Shown piece after piece: positions 16,437-24,757 of a DNA stretch of 64,000 bases. The stretch comes from Azospirillum thiophilum. Lineage in GTDB: Bacteria > Pseudomonadota > Alphaproteobacteria > Azospirillales > Azospirillaceae. The stretch's first letter is position 1. Each line of letters opens with the position of its first letter. Both the position numbers and the translations under genes were made by a program. Where the stretch lies: assembly GCF_001305595.1 (NCBI RefSeq), contig NZ_CP012401.1, positions 1,293,501 through 1,357,500 on the forward strand. The letters run 5' to 3'. The notes beneath the pieces are model-generated. The model made no database searches. It was not told the DNA's origin and saw only the letters and a list, made by a program, of their open reading frames with translations.

Positions 16437-19400
16437 TCAATGAAAATTGCGCCCCCTGGGAAAGGGCGTTGCCGCGGGGCGGTCCTCGCCGGTCAACTCG
16501 GCCAGCCGGTGGGTGAGGTCGATCAGCGATTCGACGCGCAGATGCACCACGCCGTCATGGTTCTGGACCCGGCCGGTGACCGCCATCAACCTTGCGGTCA
16601 TGACTGCGCGGCGGAAGGTTTCGAAGATGTCGGGCATGACGACGAGATTGGCGATCCCGGTCTCGTCTTCCAGCGTGACGAAGACGACACCCTCGGCGCT
16701 GCCCGGCCGCTGTCGCACCAGCACCAGCCCGGCAACGGTCAGCCGCCGGCCATCGCGCGTCTGCGCCAGCCGCTCCGCCGCGGTGACGCCGGGCAGCCCG
16801 TCGCGCAGCAGCGCCAGCGGGTGGGCCTTCAGCGACAAGGACAAGCTGCCGTAATCCATCACCACATGCTCGCCCAGCGCCATGGCCGGCAGCGGCGCGT
16901 CCGGTTCCTCGGCCATCGGGCCGTCGAGACGGGCGAACAGCGGCAACGGCTGGTCGCCCAGCGCCCGGACTGCCCACAGCGCCGCCCGGCGGTCGAGCCC
17001 GACCGAGCGGAAGGCGTCGGCCTTGGCGAGCTTTTCCAGGACGGCGACCGGCAGGCGGGCACGGCGCCACACATCGTAGGGGTCGCGGTAGCCGCCGGCG
17101 CGGGAGAGGACGATGACCTTGGCCTGCTCCTCGGTGAAGCCCCTGATCAGGCGGAGGCCGAGGCGGAGGCGCAGCCGGCCCTCTCCAGGAGCGGGAGAGG
17201 GAAACTCCTCCACCGCGCAATCCCACCCCGACAGGTTCACGTCGGGCGGCAGGACGGTCACGCCATGCTCGCGCGCGTCGCGGACGATCTGGGCCGGGGC
17301 GTAGAACCCCATCGGCTGGCTGTTCAGCAGGGCGGCGGCGAAGATGGCGGGGTGGTGGCGCTTGATCCAGGCCGAGACATAGACCAGCAGGGCGAAGCTG
17401 GCGGCGTGGCTTTCGGGGAAGCCGTATTCGCCGAACCCCTCGATCTGGTGGAAACAGCGTTCGGCGAAGGCAGGGTCGCAGCCGTTGGCGGTCATGCCGG
17501 CGACGAACTTGTCGTGGAACAGGCGGACCTGCCCCGTCTTGCGGAAAGCGGCCATGGCGCGGCGCAGCCGGTCGGCCTCCTCGGCGGTGAAGCCGGCGCC
17601 GACCATGGCGACCTTCATCGCCTGCTCCTGGAACAGCGGCACGCCCAGCGTCCGCTTCAGGACCGGTTCCAGCACCCGCATCGGGTAGGTGATGTCCTCC
17701 GCCCCGCTGCGGCGGCGCAGGTAGGGATGCACCATGCCGCCCTGGATCGGGCCGGGGCGGACGATGGCGACCTCGATCACCAGATCGTAGAAGGTCTTCG
17801 GCTTCAGCCTTGGCAGCATGCTCATCTGCGCCCGGCTCTCGACCTGGAAGACGCCCAGGCTGTCGGCCCGTCCAAGCATCTCGTAGACCGCCGGATCCTC
17901 CTGGGGCAGCGTGGCCAGCGTCCAACGCGTGCCATGCACCTGTTCGATCAGGTCGAAGGCCCGGCGGATGCAGGTCAGCATGCCCAACGCCAACACGTCG
18001 ACCTTGAGGATGCCCAGCGCGTCGATGTCGTCCTTGTCCCACTCGATGGTGGTGCGGTCCTCCATCGCCGCGTTGGCGACCGGACAGAGGTCGGACAACG
18101 GGCCGCGGGTGATGACGAAGCCGCCGACATGCTGCGACAGGTGGCGGGGAAAGCCGATCAGTTCCTGCGCCAGTTCCAGCGTGCGGCCGAGCCTGGGGTC
18201 GTCCGGGTCGAAGCCCAGCGACCGGGCACGCTCCGCGTCCACCCCCTGGCCGCTCCAGCCCCAGATCGAGCCGGTCAGCCGTCCCACCAGATCGGCCGAC
18301 AGTCCCATCGCCTTGCCGACCTCGCGCAGGGCGCCGCGGGCGCGGTAGCGGACGACGGTGGCGGTCAGGCCGGCGCGGTCGCGGCCGTATTTGCGGTAGA
18401 TGTACTGGATCACCTCCTCGCGCCGCTCATGCTCGAAATCGACGTCGATGTCGGGGGGCTCGTCGCGGGCGGCGGAGATGAAGCGTTCGAACAGCAGCTC
18501 GAATTCGGTCGGATCGATCGAGGTGATGCCCAGGCAATAGCAGACGGCGGAGTTGGCGGCGCTGCCCCGCCCCTGGCACAGGATGCCCTCGCCCCTGGCG
18601 AAGCGGACGATGTCGTGGACGGTCAGGAAATAGGGGGCGTAGCGCCGGTCGGCGATCAGGGCCAGCTCGCGCTCCACCGTGAGCCGGACCGCATCGGGGA
18701 TGCCGCCGGGAAAGCGGTCGGACGGGTAGCGCGCCGCTGCCCCCTCCCAGGTCAGCTCCACCAGCCGGCTCTGCGGGTCGCCGCCCTCGGCCACCTCGTC
18801 GGGGTACTCGTAGCGCAGTTCGTCCAGCGAGAAGCGGCAGGCGTCGGCGATCTCCGCCGTGCGGGCGACGGCGTCGGGATGGTCGCGGAACAGCCGCATC
18901 ATCTCGACGCCGGGCTTCAAATGGCGTTCGGCGTTGGCGGACAGCCGCCAGCCGGCCTCGTCGATGGTGGTGTGGTGGCGGATGCAGGTCATCACGTCGG
19001 CCAGCGTCCGCCGCCCGGTGCCGTGATAGAGCACGTCGTTGGTGGCGACCAGCGGCACCCGTTCGGCCTCGGCCAGGCCGGCAAGCCAGCCCAGCCGACG
19101 CCCGTCGTCGCCGCGATAGCGGTGGCTCGCCGCCAGATGGAGCTGTCCGCGCGCCAGCCCGCCGCGCCAGGCCCGCAGTTCGGCGAGGAAGGCATCGTCG
19201 CGGCGGTCGGGGGACAGCAGCAGGAACAGCATGCCGTCGGCATGGGCCAGCACGTCGGCGCGGGTGATGAAGCAGTCCCCCTTCGGCGCCCGCCTCTTGC
19301 CCAGCGTCAGCAGCCGCGACAGCCGGGCATAGGCGGCGCGGTCGGTCGGATAGGCCAGCAGGCTGTCGGCGTCGGTCAGGTCGAGCCGGCAGCCGATCAG

Positions 19401-19586
19401 CGCCCGGATCCCCGCCTTCCTCGCCGCCGCGTGCATCTGCACCACCCCGGCCAGCGAATTGCGGTCCGTCACCCCGACCGCCGCCAGCCCCAGCGCCGCC
19501 GCGGTCAATGCCAGCTCGTCGGGCTGCGAGGCGCCTTCCAGGAAGCTGAAACTGGTGGCGACCTGCAATTCGGCGTAGCGGATCAT
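16437..19586 (-). CDS. dnaE2: Error-prone DNA polymerase DnaE2 (ImuC)
   Basis: 1049 residues. This C-family polymerase replaces dinB/umuDC in damage-induced mutagenesis in many alphaproteobacteria. The PHP domain is at the N-terminus (YAELQVATSFSFLEGASQP, GVTDRNSLAGVV), the polymerase core holds the catalytic acid cluster PDIDVDFEHERRE near 376-388 and QGRGSAANSAVCY near 340, and an OB-fold lies near 950. The C-terminus PRGRNFH is typical of DnaE2 rather than DnaE1. No imuA or imuB is adjacent, although these usually form a cassette with it, and no clear alphaproteobacterial LexA box (GTTC-N7-GTTC) was seen upstream. A repeat-derived in-frame segment lies near residues 795-808. Confidence 0.96.
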   Translation of the reverse strand: MIRYAELQVATSFSFLEGASQPDELALTAAALGLAAVGVTDRNSLAGVVQMHAAARKAGIRALIGCRLDLTDADSLLAYPTDRAAYARLSRLLTLGKRRAPKGDCFITRADVLAHADGMLFLLLSPDRRDDAFLAELRAWRGGLARGQLHLAASHRYRGDDGRRLGWLAGLAEAERVPLVATNDVLYHGTGRRTLADVMTCIRHHTTIDEAGWRLSANAERHLKPGVEMMRLFRDHPDAVARTAEIADACRFSLDELRYEYPDEVAEGGDPQSRLVELTWEGAAARYPSDRFPGGIPDAVRLTVERELALIADRRYAPYFLTVHDIVRFARGEGILCQGRGSAANSAVCYCLGITSIDPTEFELLFERFISAARDEPPDIDVDFEHERREEVIQYIYRKYGRDRAGLTATVVRYRARGALREVGKAMGLSADLVGRLTGSIWGWSGQGVDAERARSLGFDPDDPRLGRTLELAQELIGFPRHLSQHVGGFVITRGPLSDLCPVANAAMEDRTTIEWDKDDIDALGILKVDVLALGMLTCIRRAFDLIEQVHGTRWTLATLPQEDPAVYEMLGRADSLGVFQVESRAQMSMLPRLKPKTFYDLVIEVAIVRPGPIQGGMVHPYLRRRSGAEDITYPMRVLEPVLKRTLGVPLFQEQAMKVAMVGAGFTAEEADRLRRAMAAFRKTGQVRLFHDKFVAGMTANGCDPAFAERCFHQIEGFGEYGFPESHAASFALLVYVSAWIKRHHPAIFAAALLNSQPMGFYAPAQIVRDAREHGVTVLPPDVNLSGWDCAVEEFPSPAPGEGRLRLRLGLRLIRGFTEEQAKVIVLSRAGGYRDPYDVWRRARLPVAVLEKLAKADAFRSVGLDRRAALWAVRALGDQPLPLFARLDGPMAEEPDAPLPAMALGEHVVMDYGSLSLSLKAHPLALLRDGLPGVTAAERLAQTRDGRRLTVAGLVLVRQRPGSAEGVVFVTLEDETGIANLVVMPDIFETFRRAVMTARLMAVTGRVQNHDGVVHLRVESLIDLTHRLAELTGEDRPAATPFPRGRNFH
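17179..17201. repeat. Fragment of the GC-rich repeat family translated inside dnaE2
   Basis: An inverted repeat (ccctctcc 17179-17186 / ggagaggg 17194-17201). Its right side continues on the plus strand as gcgggagagggaaactcc, nearly the same as gcgggagagggaactcc in copies at 28401 and 32363. On the minus strand it encodes FPSPAPGEGRLRL, a low-complexity insertion between the C-D-V region and the conserved LRLGLRLIRGF of DnaE2. Confidence 0.65.
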
Positions 19587-19668
19587 GGCAAGGCTTCCCG
19601 GCGCGGGTGGATGGATGCGCCTGGGGATGATAGCCTGAGAATAGGATTTATGTCATCTCCGTGGCGGG

Positions 19669-19798
19669 AGTGTCGGCTGGCGATGCCCCCATCTGACCTC
19701 CTCCGCTGGGCGGGGGAGGGGCTATCGCTGCTTTATCAGGTAAGCACTTGATCCCCTCTCCCGCGTGAGGGGGGAAGGGGGCATCGTCAGACGACACT
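19669..19798. mobile_element. MITE-like element with 22-base terminal inverted repeats (copy B)
   Basis: The left end 19669-19690 (agtgtcggctggcgatgccc..) and the inverse complement of the right end 19777-19798 match at 20 of 22 positions. The element is 130 bases long, has internal inverted arms of cccctctccc/ggggag type and no coding capacity. The left end matches the flank of copy A (gtcggctggcgat). It abuts the stop codon of the minus-strand gene 19798-20319 and lies upstream of dnaE2. No obvious target-site duplication was seen. Confidence 0.7.
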
Positions 19799-20319
19799 TA
19801 CCCCAGGTAGGACTCCACGCCCATGATCGTGAAGCCCTTGTTTTCCGGCAGCCGGGCGTTGACCTTCTCCCGCGCCTTCTTCTCGTCCAGCGCCCAGACC
19901 AGGACGCGGCGGCCGCGCTTCCAGCTGCCCAGCGCCGCGGTTGTGAGGTTGGCGTTGACGCGGGAGGCATATTCGATGTTGACCACCCGCAGCAGCCAGC
20001 CCTCGTCCTGTGGCGTGCGCCGGTCGTCCAGGACATAGACGCGGCGGTCGGCCGCGTCGGCGGCCTTCAGGCGCTGTTCCAGATCCTCGCAACCCAGTTC
20101 GGCCATCGTCTTTCGGCGGCGGGCCTCGCGCAGGTCGTGGGCCTGGCGCAGGGTGACGCGGGCGATCTTCTTGATCCGCTCGACCTGCGCCTGCTTGCGG
20201 GAAACGGCGGTGGCGATCCGTTCCTCCGACGTCTTCAGGCGGCGCAGCGCCAGCAGGAGCGACACGGCGAGCGAGGCGAAGCCGACCAGTCCGGCGAAGA
20301 CATAGGGCATGGCGTCCAT
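19798..20319 (-). CDS. Membrane-anchored coiled-coil protein of unknown function
   Basis: 173 residues from the ATG at 20319, which has agagga about 10 bases upstream. One N-terminal transmembrane helix (PYVFAGLVGFASLAVSLLLAL, residues 5-25) is followed by a long basic/acidic coiled coil (about 28-95) and a compact C-terminal domain (about 96-173) with RRVYVLDDRRTP and GRRVLVWALDEKKAREKV. No family recognised. It starts 14 bases after the related upstream gene, so they form a two-gene unit. The stop codon is formed exactly at the edge of the MITE-like element, so an earlier, longer C-terminus cannot be excluded. Confidence 0.72.
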   Translation of the reverse strand: MDAMPYVFAGLVGFASLAVSLLLALRRLKTSEERIATAVSRKQAQVERIKKIARVTLRQAHDLREARRRKTMAELGCEDLEQRLKAADAADRRVYVLDDRRTPQDEGWLLRVVNIEYASRVNANLTTAALGSWKRGRRVLVWALDEKKAREKVNARLPENKGFTIMGVESYLG

Positions 20320-20333
20320 TCGCGTGTTTCCTC

Positions 20334-20900
20334 TCACCCGGCCTTCGCGATCGGCGTGTCGGCGGACAGGAACTCCTGCATCCGGGTCACCGCATAGCCG
20401 AAGGCTGGGGGATAGCGCCGCTCGATCTCCGTCCGCGCCTCCGCCATCGACCGGGCCCAGACCTCGACGGTCTGCGGCTGGGCCCAGCTGGCGTCGATCA
20501 GGGCGTGCTGGCTCTGCTGCATGCTGGCGGTGCCGACATATTTGTTCACGATCATGGCGACATAGCAGGGGCAGCCATGGACCTCCTCGCCGATCAGGCG
20601 GACCAGCCGTTCGCCTGACTGGCGCGACGCCTCGACCTGCCGCTCCATCGCCTTGCGGCGGCGCAGCACATCCTCCACCGCGCCGTCCAGTTCCTTCAGT
20701 TCCTGCACCCGACTGGCGCGGCGGGCCTCGAACAGGGACTCCATCTTGGCGCGGCGGGCGATGACGTCGCGCACCCCCTCCGACCCGAGGCGGCGTTCGA
20801 TCGCACGCTCGCCAAGCACAATGACGAGCTTGCCGATGCCGAACCCCAGGCCCGACAGCCCGAAGGCGGTGATGAGCGCGTTGGTGTAGCTCTGCCACAT
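20334..20900 (-). CDS. Membrane-anchored coiled-coil protein, unknown function
   Basis: 188 residues from MWQSYTN at 20900. A weak N-terminal hydrophobic segment (ITAFGLSGLGFGIGKLVIVL, about 9-28) precedes a charged helical coiled coil (about 30-105), a short Cys-containing stretch (HGCPCYVAMIVNKYVG near 115) and a C-terminal helix. Layout matches the gene just downstream, suggesting partners in one membrane complex. An ATG at 20942 in frame would add 14 polar residues before the hydrophobic segment and has no better ribosome-binding site. Function unknown. Confidence 0.7.
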   Translation of the reverse strand: MWQSYTNALITAFGLSGLGFGIGKLVIVLGERAIERRLGSEGVRDVIARRAKMESLFEARRASRVQELKELDGAVEDVLRRRKAMERQVEASRQSGERLVRLIGEEVHGCPCYVAMIVNKYVGTASMQQSQHALIDASWAQPQTVEVWARSMAEARTEIERRYPPAFGYAVTRMQEFLSADTPIAKAG

Positions 20901-21051
20901 GTGCTGGTCCCCGGATCGGGAATGCTGTCGATAAGGAGGCATCCGGCGATAGGAGTAGCCCGTGCGCCCCGGCCGTTCAATCGCCGCGCTGCAACGTTAT
21001 TTGATATGGAACGGCCCGGCGCCCGGGGGAGTGCTTTCGAGGGCTTCGTGC

Positions 21052-22158
21052 CTATCCGACCTCCACCCGGTTGCCGCCGGCCTGCCGGGCCGCCTGGAGA
21101 GCCCGTTCGGCGCGGTGAAAGGCCTGCTCGACCGACGGCTCCAGCGGCAGCCAGGCGGTGGCGCCGATGCTGGCGGTGACGGCGCGGCTTTCCGCCGGCC
21201 GCGGGCCGGGCCCAGTTCCAGGCACCGGCACCGGACTGTCGGCCAAGGCCGCGCGCACCCGCTCCGCCACGACGGCGGTGCCGGCGGCATCGGTCTCCGG
21301 CAGCAGGACGACGAACTCCTCGCCGCCGAAGCGGGCGAGATGGTCGGAGATGCGCAGGGCCGCCCGCACCCGCTTCACCAGGGCGCGCAGCACCGCGTCG
21401 CCCGCCGCGAGGCCGTGGGTGTCGGTGATCCTCCTGAAGCCGTCGGGATCGAGCAGGAACAGCCCGAGCGGCCGGCCATGGCGCCGCGCCCGTGCCAGTT
21501 CCGCCTCCGTCAGCTCCAGGAAGCGGCGGCGGTTCCATACCCCGGTCAGCGGGTCCAGCACCGCCAGCCGGTTCAGGCGGGCGGTCGCCTCCTCCAACTG
21601 CCGGGTACGCTCGGCGACGCGCTGTTCCAGCGCCCGGAAGTCGGCATGGGCGCGCAGCGCCGTGACCACGCAGGTGATCAGCCTGCCCGCGGTCATGTCC
21701 GTCTTCGCCGCGAAGCCGTCGATCTCATAGGCGAGGACGAGGTCTTCTTCCGGCACCCGGGCGGGCTGGCCGGTTCGCAGGATGATGCGGATGCTGCGGT
21801 TGCCGGGATCCTCGCGGATTCTGCGGACCAGATGCAGGCCGGCCTCCTCGGTCTCCATCACCACGTCCAGCAGAAGGACGGCGATGTCCGGAGTGCCGCG
21901 CAGGATCCGTTCCGCCTCCGCGGCGCTGGTGCAATCGAGGAGCCGGACGGGACGGCCGCGGAAGCGCAGCCGCGCCAGCGCCAGCCGGGTGACGGCATGC
22001 ATCTCCGGCTCGTCGTCGGCGACCAGGATCAGCCAGGGCGGGGCGTCCGGGTCCGGGGCGCCGAAATCCGGGACGGCGGAGTCGGAGGCCTTCTCCCCGC
22101 CCGGCGGGCCCTGCGGGGGTGGGGAAGCGTCCGGGGCGAACAGGAAATCGTTGGACAT
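21052..22158 (-). CDS. Response regulator with GGDEF diguanylate cyclase domain
   Basis: 368 residues. A receiver domain (about 35-165) shows the acidic pocket LVADDEP, the phospho-acceptor Asp in VLLLDVVM, and Lys in FAAKTD. A short coiled coil (EQRVAERTRQLEEATARL) leads to a GGDEF domain (about 200-365) with LDPLTGVWNRR, an intact RFGGEEFVVLLPE active site, and no inhibitory RxxD clearly placed five residues upstream (RISDHLARFGGEEF has R-I-S-D eight residues before). It should make cyclic di-GMP on phosphorylation. The gene is divergent from kup; no histidine kinase is next to it. Confidence 0.9.
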   Translation of the reverse strand: MSNDFLFAPDASPPPQGPPGGEKASDSAVPDFGAPDPDAPPWLILVADDEPEMHAVTRLALARLRFRGRPVRLLDCTSAAEAERILRGTPDIAVLLLDVVMETEEAGLHLVRRIREDPGNRSIRIILRTGQPARVPEEDLVLAYEIDGFAAKTDMTAGRLITCVVTALRAHADFRALEQRVAERTRQLEEATARLNRLAVLDPLTGVWNRRRFLELTEAELARARRHGRPLGLFLLDPDGFRRITDTHGLAAGDAVLRALVKRVRAALRISDHLARFGGEEFVVLLPETDAAGTAVVAERVRAALADSPVPVPGTGPGPRPAESRAVTASIGATAWLPLEPSVEQAFHRAERALQAARQAGGNRVEVG

Positions 22159-22398
22159 GGCTGCCGGCTCGGGACTGTCCGCGGTACGCGTATGGATGGA
22201 AGCACGGCGCCGCGGACGATGCAACGGCGCCGAGCGCCGCGCCGCCCCTCTCCTCCGCTCCGCCTCCTGGCCGGAAGAGCGGAAATGGCGGTGGATCGGC
22301 GGGGCCGGCGGCGCGTTCAGCCATTCGGTGCTTGCGCGGCAACCGCAACCCACCTTAGGCATGGCAGTGCATGGGGCAACGATCGGAGCGGACCGGGT

Positions 22399-24291
22399 AT
22401 GGAAGCAGGCATGGACGAGCGCGAGCATGCGACGAAGCTGCGCGCGCTCGCGCTGGGGGCGCTGGGTGTCGTCTATGGCGACATCGGCACCAGCCCGCTC
22501 TACACGCTGCGCGAATGCCTGACCGAGGGCGGCGGCTTTCCGCTGGTGCCGGAGGTCATCCTGGGCGTGCTGTCATTGATCTTCTGGGCGCTGATCATCA
22601 CGGTGACGGTGAAATATGTCGTCTTCGTGATGCGGGCCGACAACCAGGGCGAGGGCGGCATTCTGGCGCTGACCGCGCTGGCACTGCGCGGCATGCGGCC
22701 GGGACACCGGCGCACCGGCATCGTCATGGCGATCGGCGTGATGGGGGCGGCGCTGTTCTACGGCGACAGCCTGATCACCCCGGCCATCTCGGTGCTGAGC
22801 GCGGTGGAGGGGCTGCATGTCGTGGCACCCGCCCTGGACGCCTACGTCATCCCGATCACGCTGACCATCCTGATCGGGCTGTTCGTGCTGCAGCGCTTCG
22901 GCACCGAGAAGGTGGGCCGGCTGTTCGGGCCGGTGATGCTGGTCTGGTTCCTGACGCTGGGCGTGCTGGGCGGCTGGCAGATCGTGCGCTATCCGGGCGT
23001 GCTGGCCGCGGTCTGGCCCGGCCATGCGGTCGAGATGCTGTTCCAGCATGGCTGGCACGGCTTCCTGCTGCTGGGCGCCGTGGTGCTGGCGGTGACGGGT
23101 GCCGAGGCGCTCTATGCCGACATGGGGCATTTCGGGCGCAAGCCGATCCGCATCGCCTGGTACGCGCTGGTGCTGCCGTCGCTGCTGCTGTGCTATTTCG
23201 GCCAGGGCGCCCTGCTGCTGCACGAGCCCGACGCCATCGAGAACCCCTTCTTCCATCTGGCGCCGGAATGGGCGCAGGTGCCGCTGCTGCTGCTGGCCAC
23301 CGCGGCCACCATCATCGCCGGGCAGGCGGTGATCTCCGGCGCCTATTCGGTGACGCTGCAGGCGATGCATCTGCGCTACCTGCCGCGGATGGAGGTGCGG
23401 CACACCTCCGAGCATGCCAAGGGCCAGATCTACATGCCGCAGCTGAATTGGCTGCTGCTGGCCGGCGTCCTCCTGCTGGTGCTGAGCTTCCAGACCTCCA
23501 GCAACCTCGCCGCCGCCTACGGCATCGCGGTGACCGGGACGATGGTGGCGACCACGCTGCTGGCCTACAAGGTCGCGCGCTCGCTCGGCCGCTGGAAGCT
23601 GTGGCAGGCGGTGCTGGCGCTGGCGGTGTTCCTGACCGTCGACATGGCGCTGTTCCTGGCCAATCTGGTCAAGGTCGAGGAGGGCGGCTGGTTCCCGCTG
23701 GTGGTCGGCGCGCTGGTCTTCCTGCTGATGGCGACGTGGCGGCGCGGCCGCGAGGTGGTGCGCAAGCGGCTGGCCGAGGATGCGCTGCCCTTCGACCTGC
23801 TGATGGAGCGGATGAAGGGCGGGTCGGTGCAGCGGGTGTCGGGCACCGCCGTGTTCCTGACCGGCAACCCGCGCGGCCTGCCGCCCGGGCTGCTGCACAG
23901 CCTGAAGCACTACAAGGTGCTGCACCAGCGCGTCGTCCTGCTGACCGTCGACATCGAGGATGTGCCCCATGTGCCCGATGACCAGCGGTTCGAGCTGAAG
24001 GCGCTGTCCGCCGGCTTCTTCCGGCTGATCGTCCATTTCGGCTTCAAGGACGAACCCGACATCCCGCAGGCGCTGGAGACTAGGCGGATTCCAGGATTGC
24101 CGTTCGAGCCGATGGAGACGACCTATTTCGTCAGCCGCGAGACGCTGATCCGCAGCCACGGCAAGCTCGGCCTGCCGCGCTGGCAGGAACCGCTGTTCAT
24201 CTTCCTGTCGAAGCTGTCGACCAGCGCGTCGGAGTATTTCTGCATCCCGCCCAACCGCGTGGTCGAACTGGGCATGCAGTTGGAGATCTGA
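22399..24291 (+). CDS. kup: Kup-family potassium uptake protein
   Basis: 630 residues from the ATG at 22399 (ATG at 22411 gives 626). Kup is a proton-coupled potassium importer of the inner membrane. The start of the family domain ALGVVYGDIGTSPLYTLRE is at about 18-36, GALFYGDSLITPAISVLSAVEGL near 108-130, and about twelve hydrophobic spans follow before the cytosolic C-terminal region (about 430-630) ending in FLSKLSTSASEYFCIPPNRVVELG. Upstream in-frame codons lie antisense to the divergent diguanylate cyclase and are not used. Confidence 0.96.
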   Translation: MEAGMDEREHATKLRALALGALGVVYGDIGTSPLYTLRECLTEGGGFPLVPEVILGVLSLIFWALIITVTVKYVVFVMRADNQGEGGILALTALALRGMRPGHRRTGIVMAIGVMGAALFYGDSLITPAISVLSAVEGLHVVAPALDAYVIPITLTILIGLFVLQRFGTEKVGRLFGPVMLVWFLTLGVLGGWQIVRYPGVLAAVWPGHAVEMLFQHGWHGFLLLGAVVLAVTGAEALYADMGHFGRKPIRIAWYALVLPSLLLCYFGQGALLLHEPDAIENPFFHLAPEWAQVPLLLLATAATIIAGQAVISGAYSVTLQAMHLRYLPRMEVRHTSEHAKGQIYMPQLNWLLLAGVLLLVLSFQTSSNLAAAYGIAVTGTMVATTLLAYKVARSLGRWKLWQAVLALAVFLTVDMALFLANLVKVEEGGWFPLVVGALVFLLMATWRRGREVVRKRLAEDALPFDLLMERMKGGSVQRVSGTAVFLTGNPRGLPPGLLHSLKHYKVLHQRVVLLTVDIEDVPHVPDDQRFELKALSAGFFRLIVHFGFKDEPDIPQALETRRIPGLPFEPMETTYFVSRETLIRSHGKLGLPRWQEPLFIFLSKLSTSASEYFCIPPNRVVELGMQLEI

Positions 24292-24302
24292 GGGGCTTCC
24301 GG

Positions 24303-24347
24303 CCGCAAGACCGGGACGGTGGAAACGAAAAGGTCCCGGTCTTGCGG
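24303..24347 (+). terminator. Strong hairpin after kup
   Basis: A perfect 15-base stem (24303-24317 with 24333-24347, left arm ccgcaagaccgggac) with a 15-base loop, starting 12 bases after the kup stop. No T-run follows, so it may end transcription by another route or protect the 3' end. Confidence 0.6.
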
Positions 24348-24424
24348 ACTGGGACCCTGGAGCCTGTGACGAAGGGACGGATGACGGTGGATCGTTTCTC
24401 AAACAGACTCAATCGGCAATTTTA

Positions 24425-24460
24425 GAGTTTCATGCGTTTCATATGAAACGCATGAAACTC
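24425..24460. repeat. 36-base perfect palindrome
   Basis: 24425-24442 (gagtttcatgcgtttcat) is the exact inverse complement of 24443-24460, with no spacer. Each arm contains gtttcat twice, so the whole is four alternating copies of gtttcat/atgaaac. It is AT-rich against a very GC-rich genome and lies between kup and the small peptide gene. It could be a terminator hairpin in either direction or a protein-binding site for a dimer or tetramer. Confidence 0.9.
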
Positions 24461-24476
24461 CAGCCCTTTGATTGGC

Positions 24477-24523
24477 GATCGGATTCACGCTTCAAATCGA
24501 CGTCGATTTTACGCGATCCGATC
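24477..24523. repeat. Nested inverted repeat downstream of the peptide gene
   Basis: An inner 16-base perfect palindrome (24494-24509, aaatcgacgtcgattt) is enclosed by 8-base arms (24477-24484 gatcggat, 24516-24523 atccgatc). It lies 25 bases beyond the stop of the minus-strand peptide gene and may serve as its transcript end. Confidence 0.75.
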
Positions 24524-24547
24524 TAGTCCTCAATCATGGCGGAAGGG

Positions 24548-24757
24548 TTACGCCGCCACCGCCAATCCGATCACGATTGCCTCGGAAGCAACCTCCGCTT
24601 CAGCCATGGGAACTCCAGCGCCCACAAGAACATCAATAATTGCATTTCCAATGGATGCCCCTCCTTCGGAAATAATTCCTTCTATTTGTGCGGCCATCTG
24701 TTCGAGAGCGGGGCCGTTGAAAAAATTCGAGATAGCTTCGGTGATCAGCGCGCCCAT
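24548..24757 (-). CDS. Small hydrophobic Gly/Ala-rich peptide, possible bacteriocin-like precursor
   Basis: 69 residues with a strong ribosome-binding site (aaggagtt, 4 bases before the ATG). The N-terminal half is mildly acidic and helical (ALITEAISNFFNG, ALEQMAAQIEGIISEGG); the second half is rich in Ala/Gly/Val/Ile with acidic residues (ASIGNAIIDVLVGAGVP). A Gly-Gly pair in SEGG near residue 33 resembles the cleavage site of double-glycine leaders, although the usual Leu/Ile positions before it are only partly met. No dedicated peptidase-transporter is near. It is in an AT-rich island and divergent from the MocR gene. Function unknown; the bacteriocin idea is a guess from composition. Confidence 0.6.
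   Translation of the reverse strand: MGALITEAISNFFNGPALEQMAAQIEGIISEGGASIGNAIIDVLVGAGVPMAEAEVASEAIVIGLAVAA

Noticed and set aside
16440-19751. 1103-codon plus-strand frame antisense to dnaE2
   Set aside because: Same shadow composition, while the minus strand gives a complete DnaE2 with all motifs.
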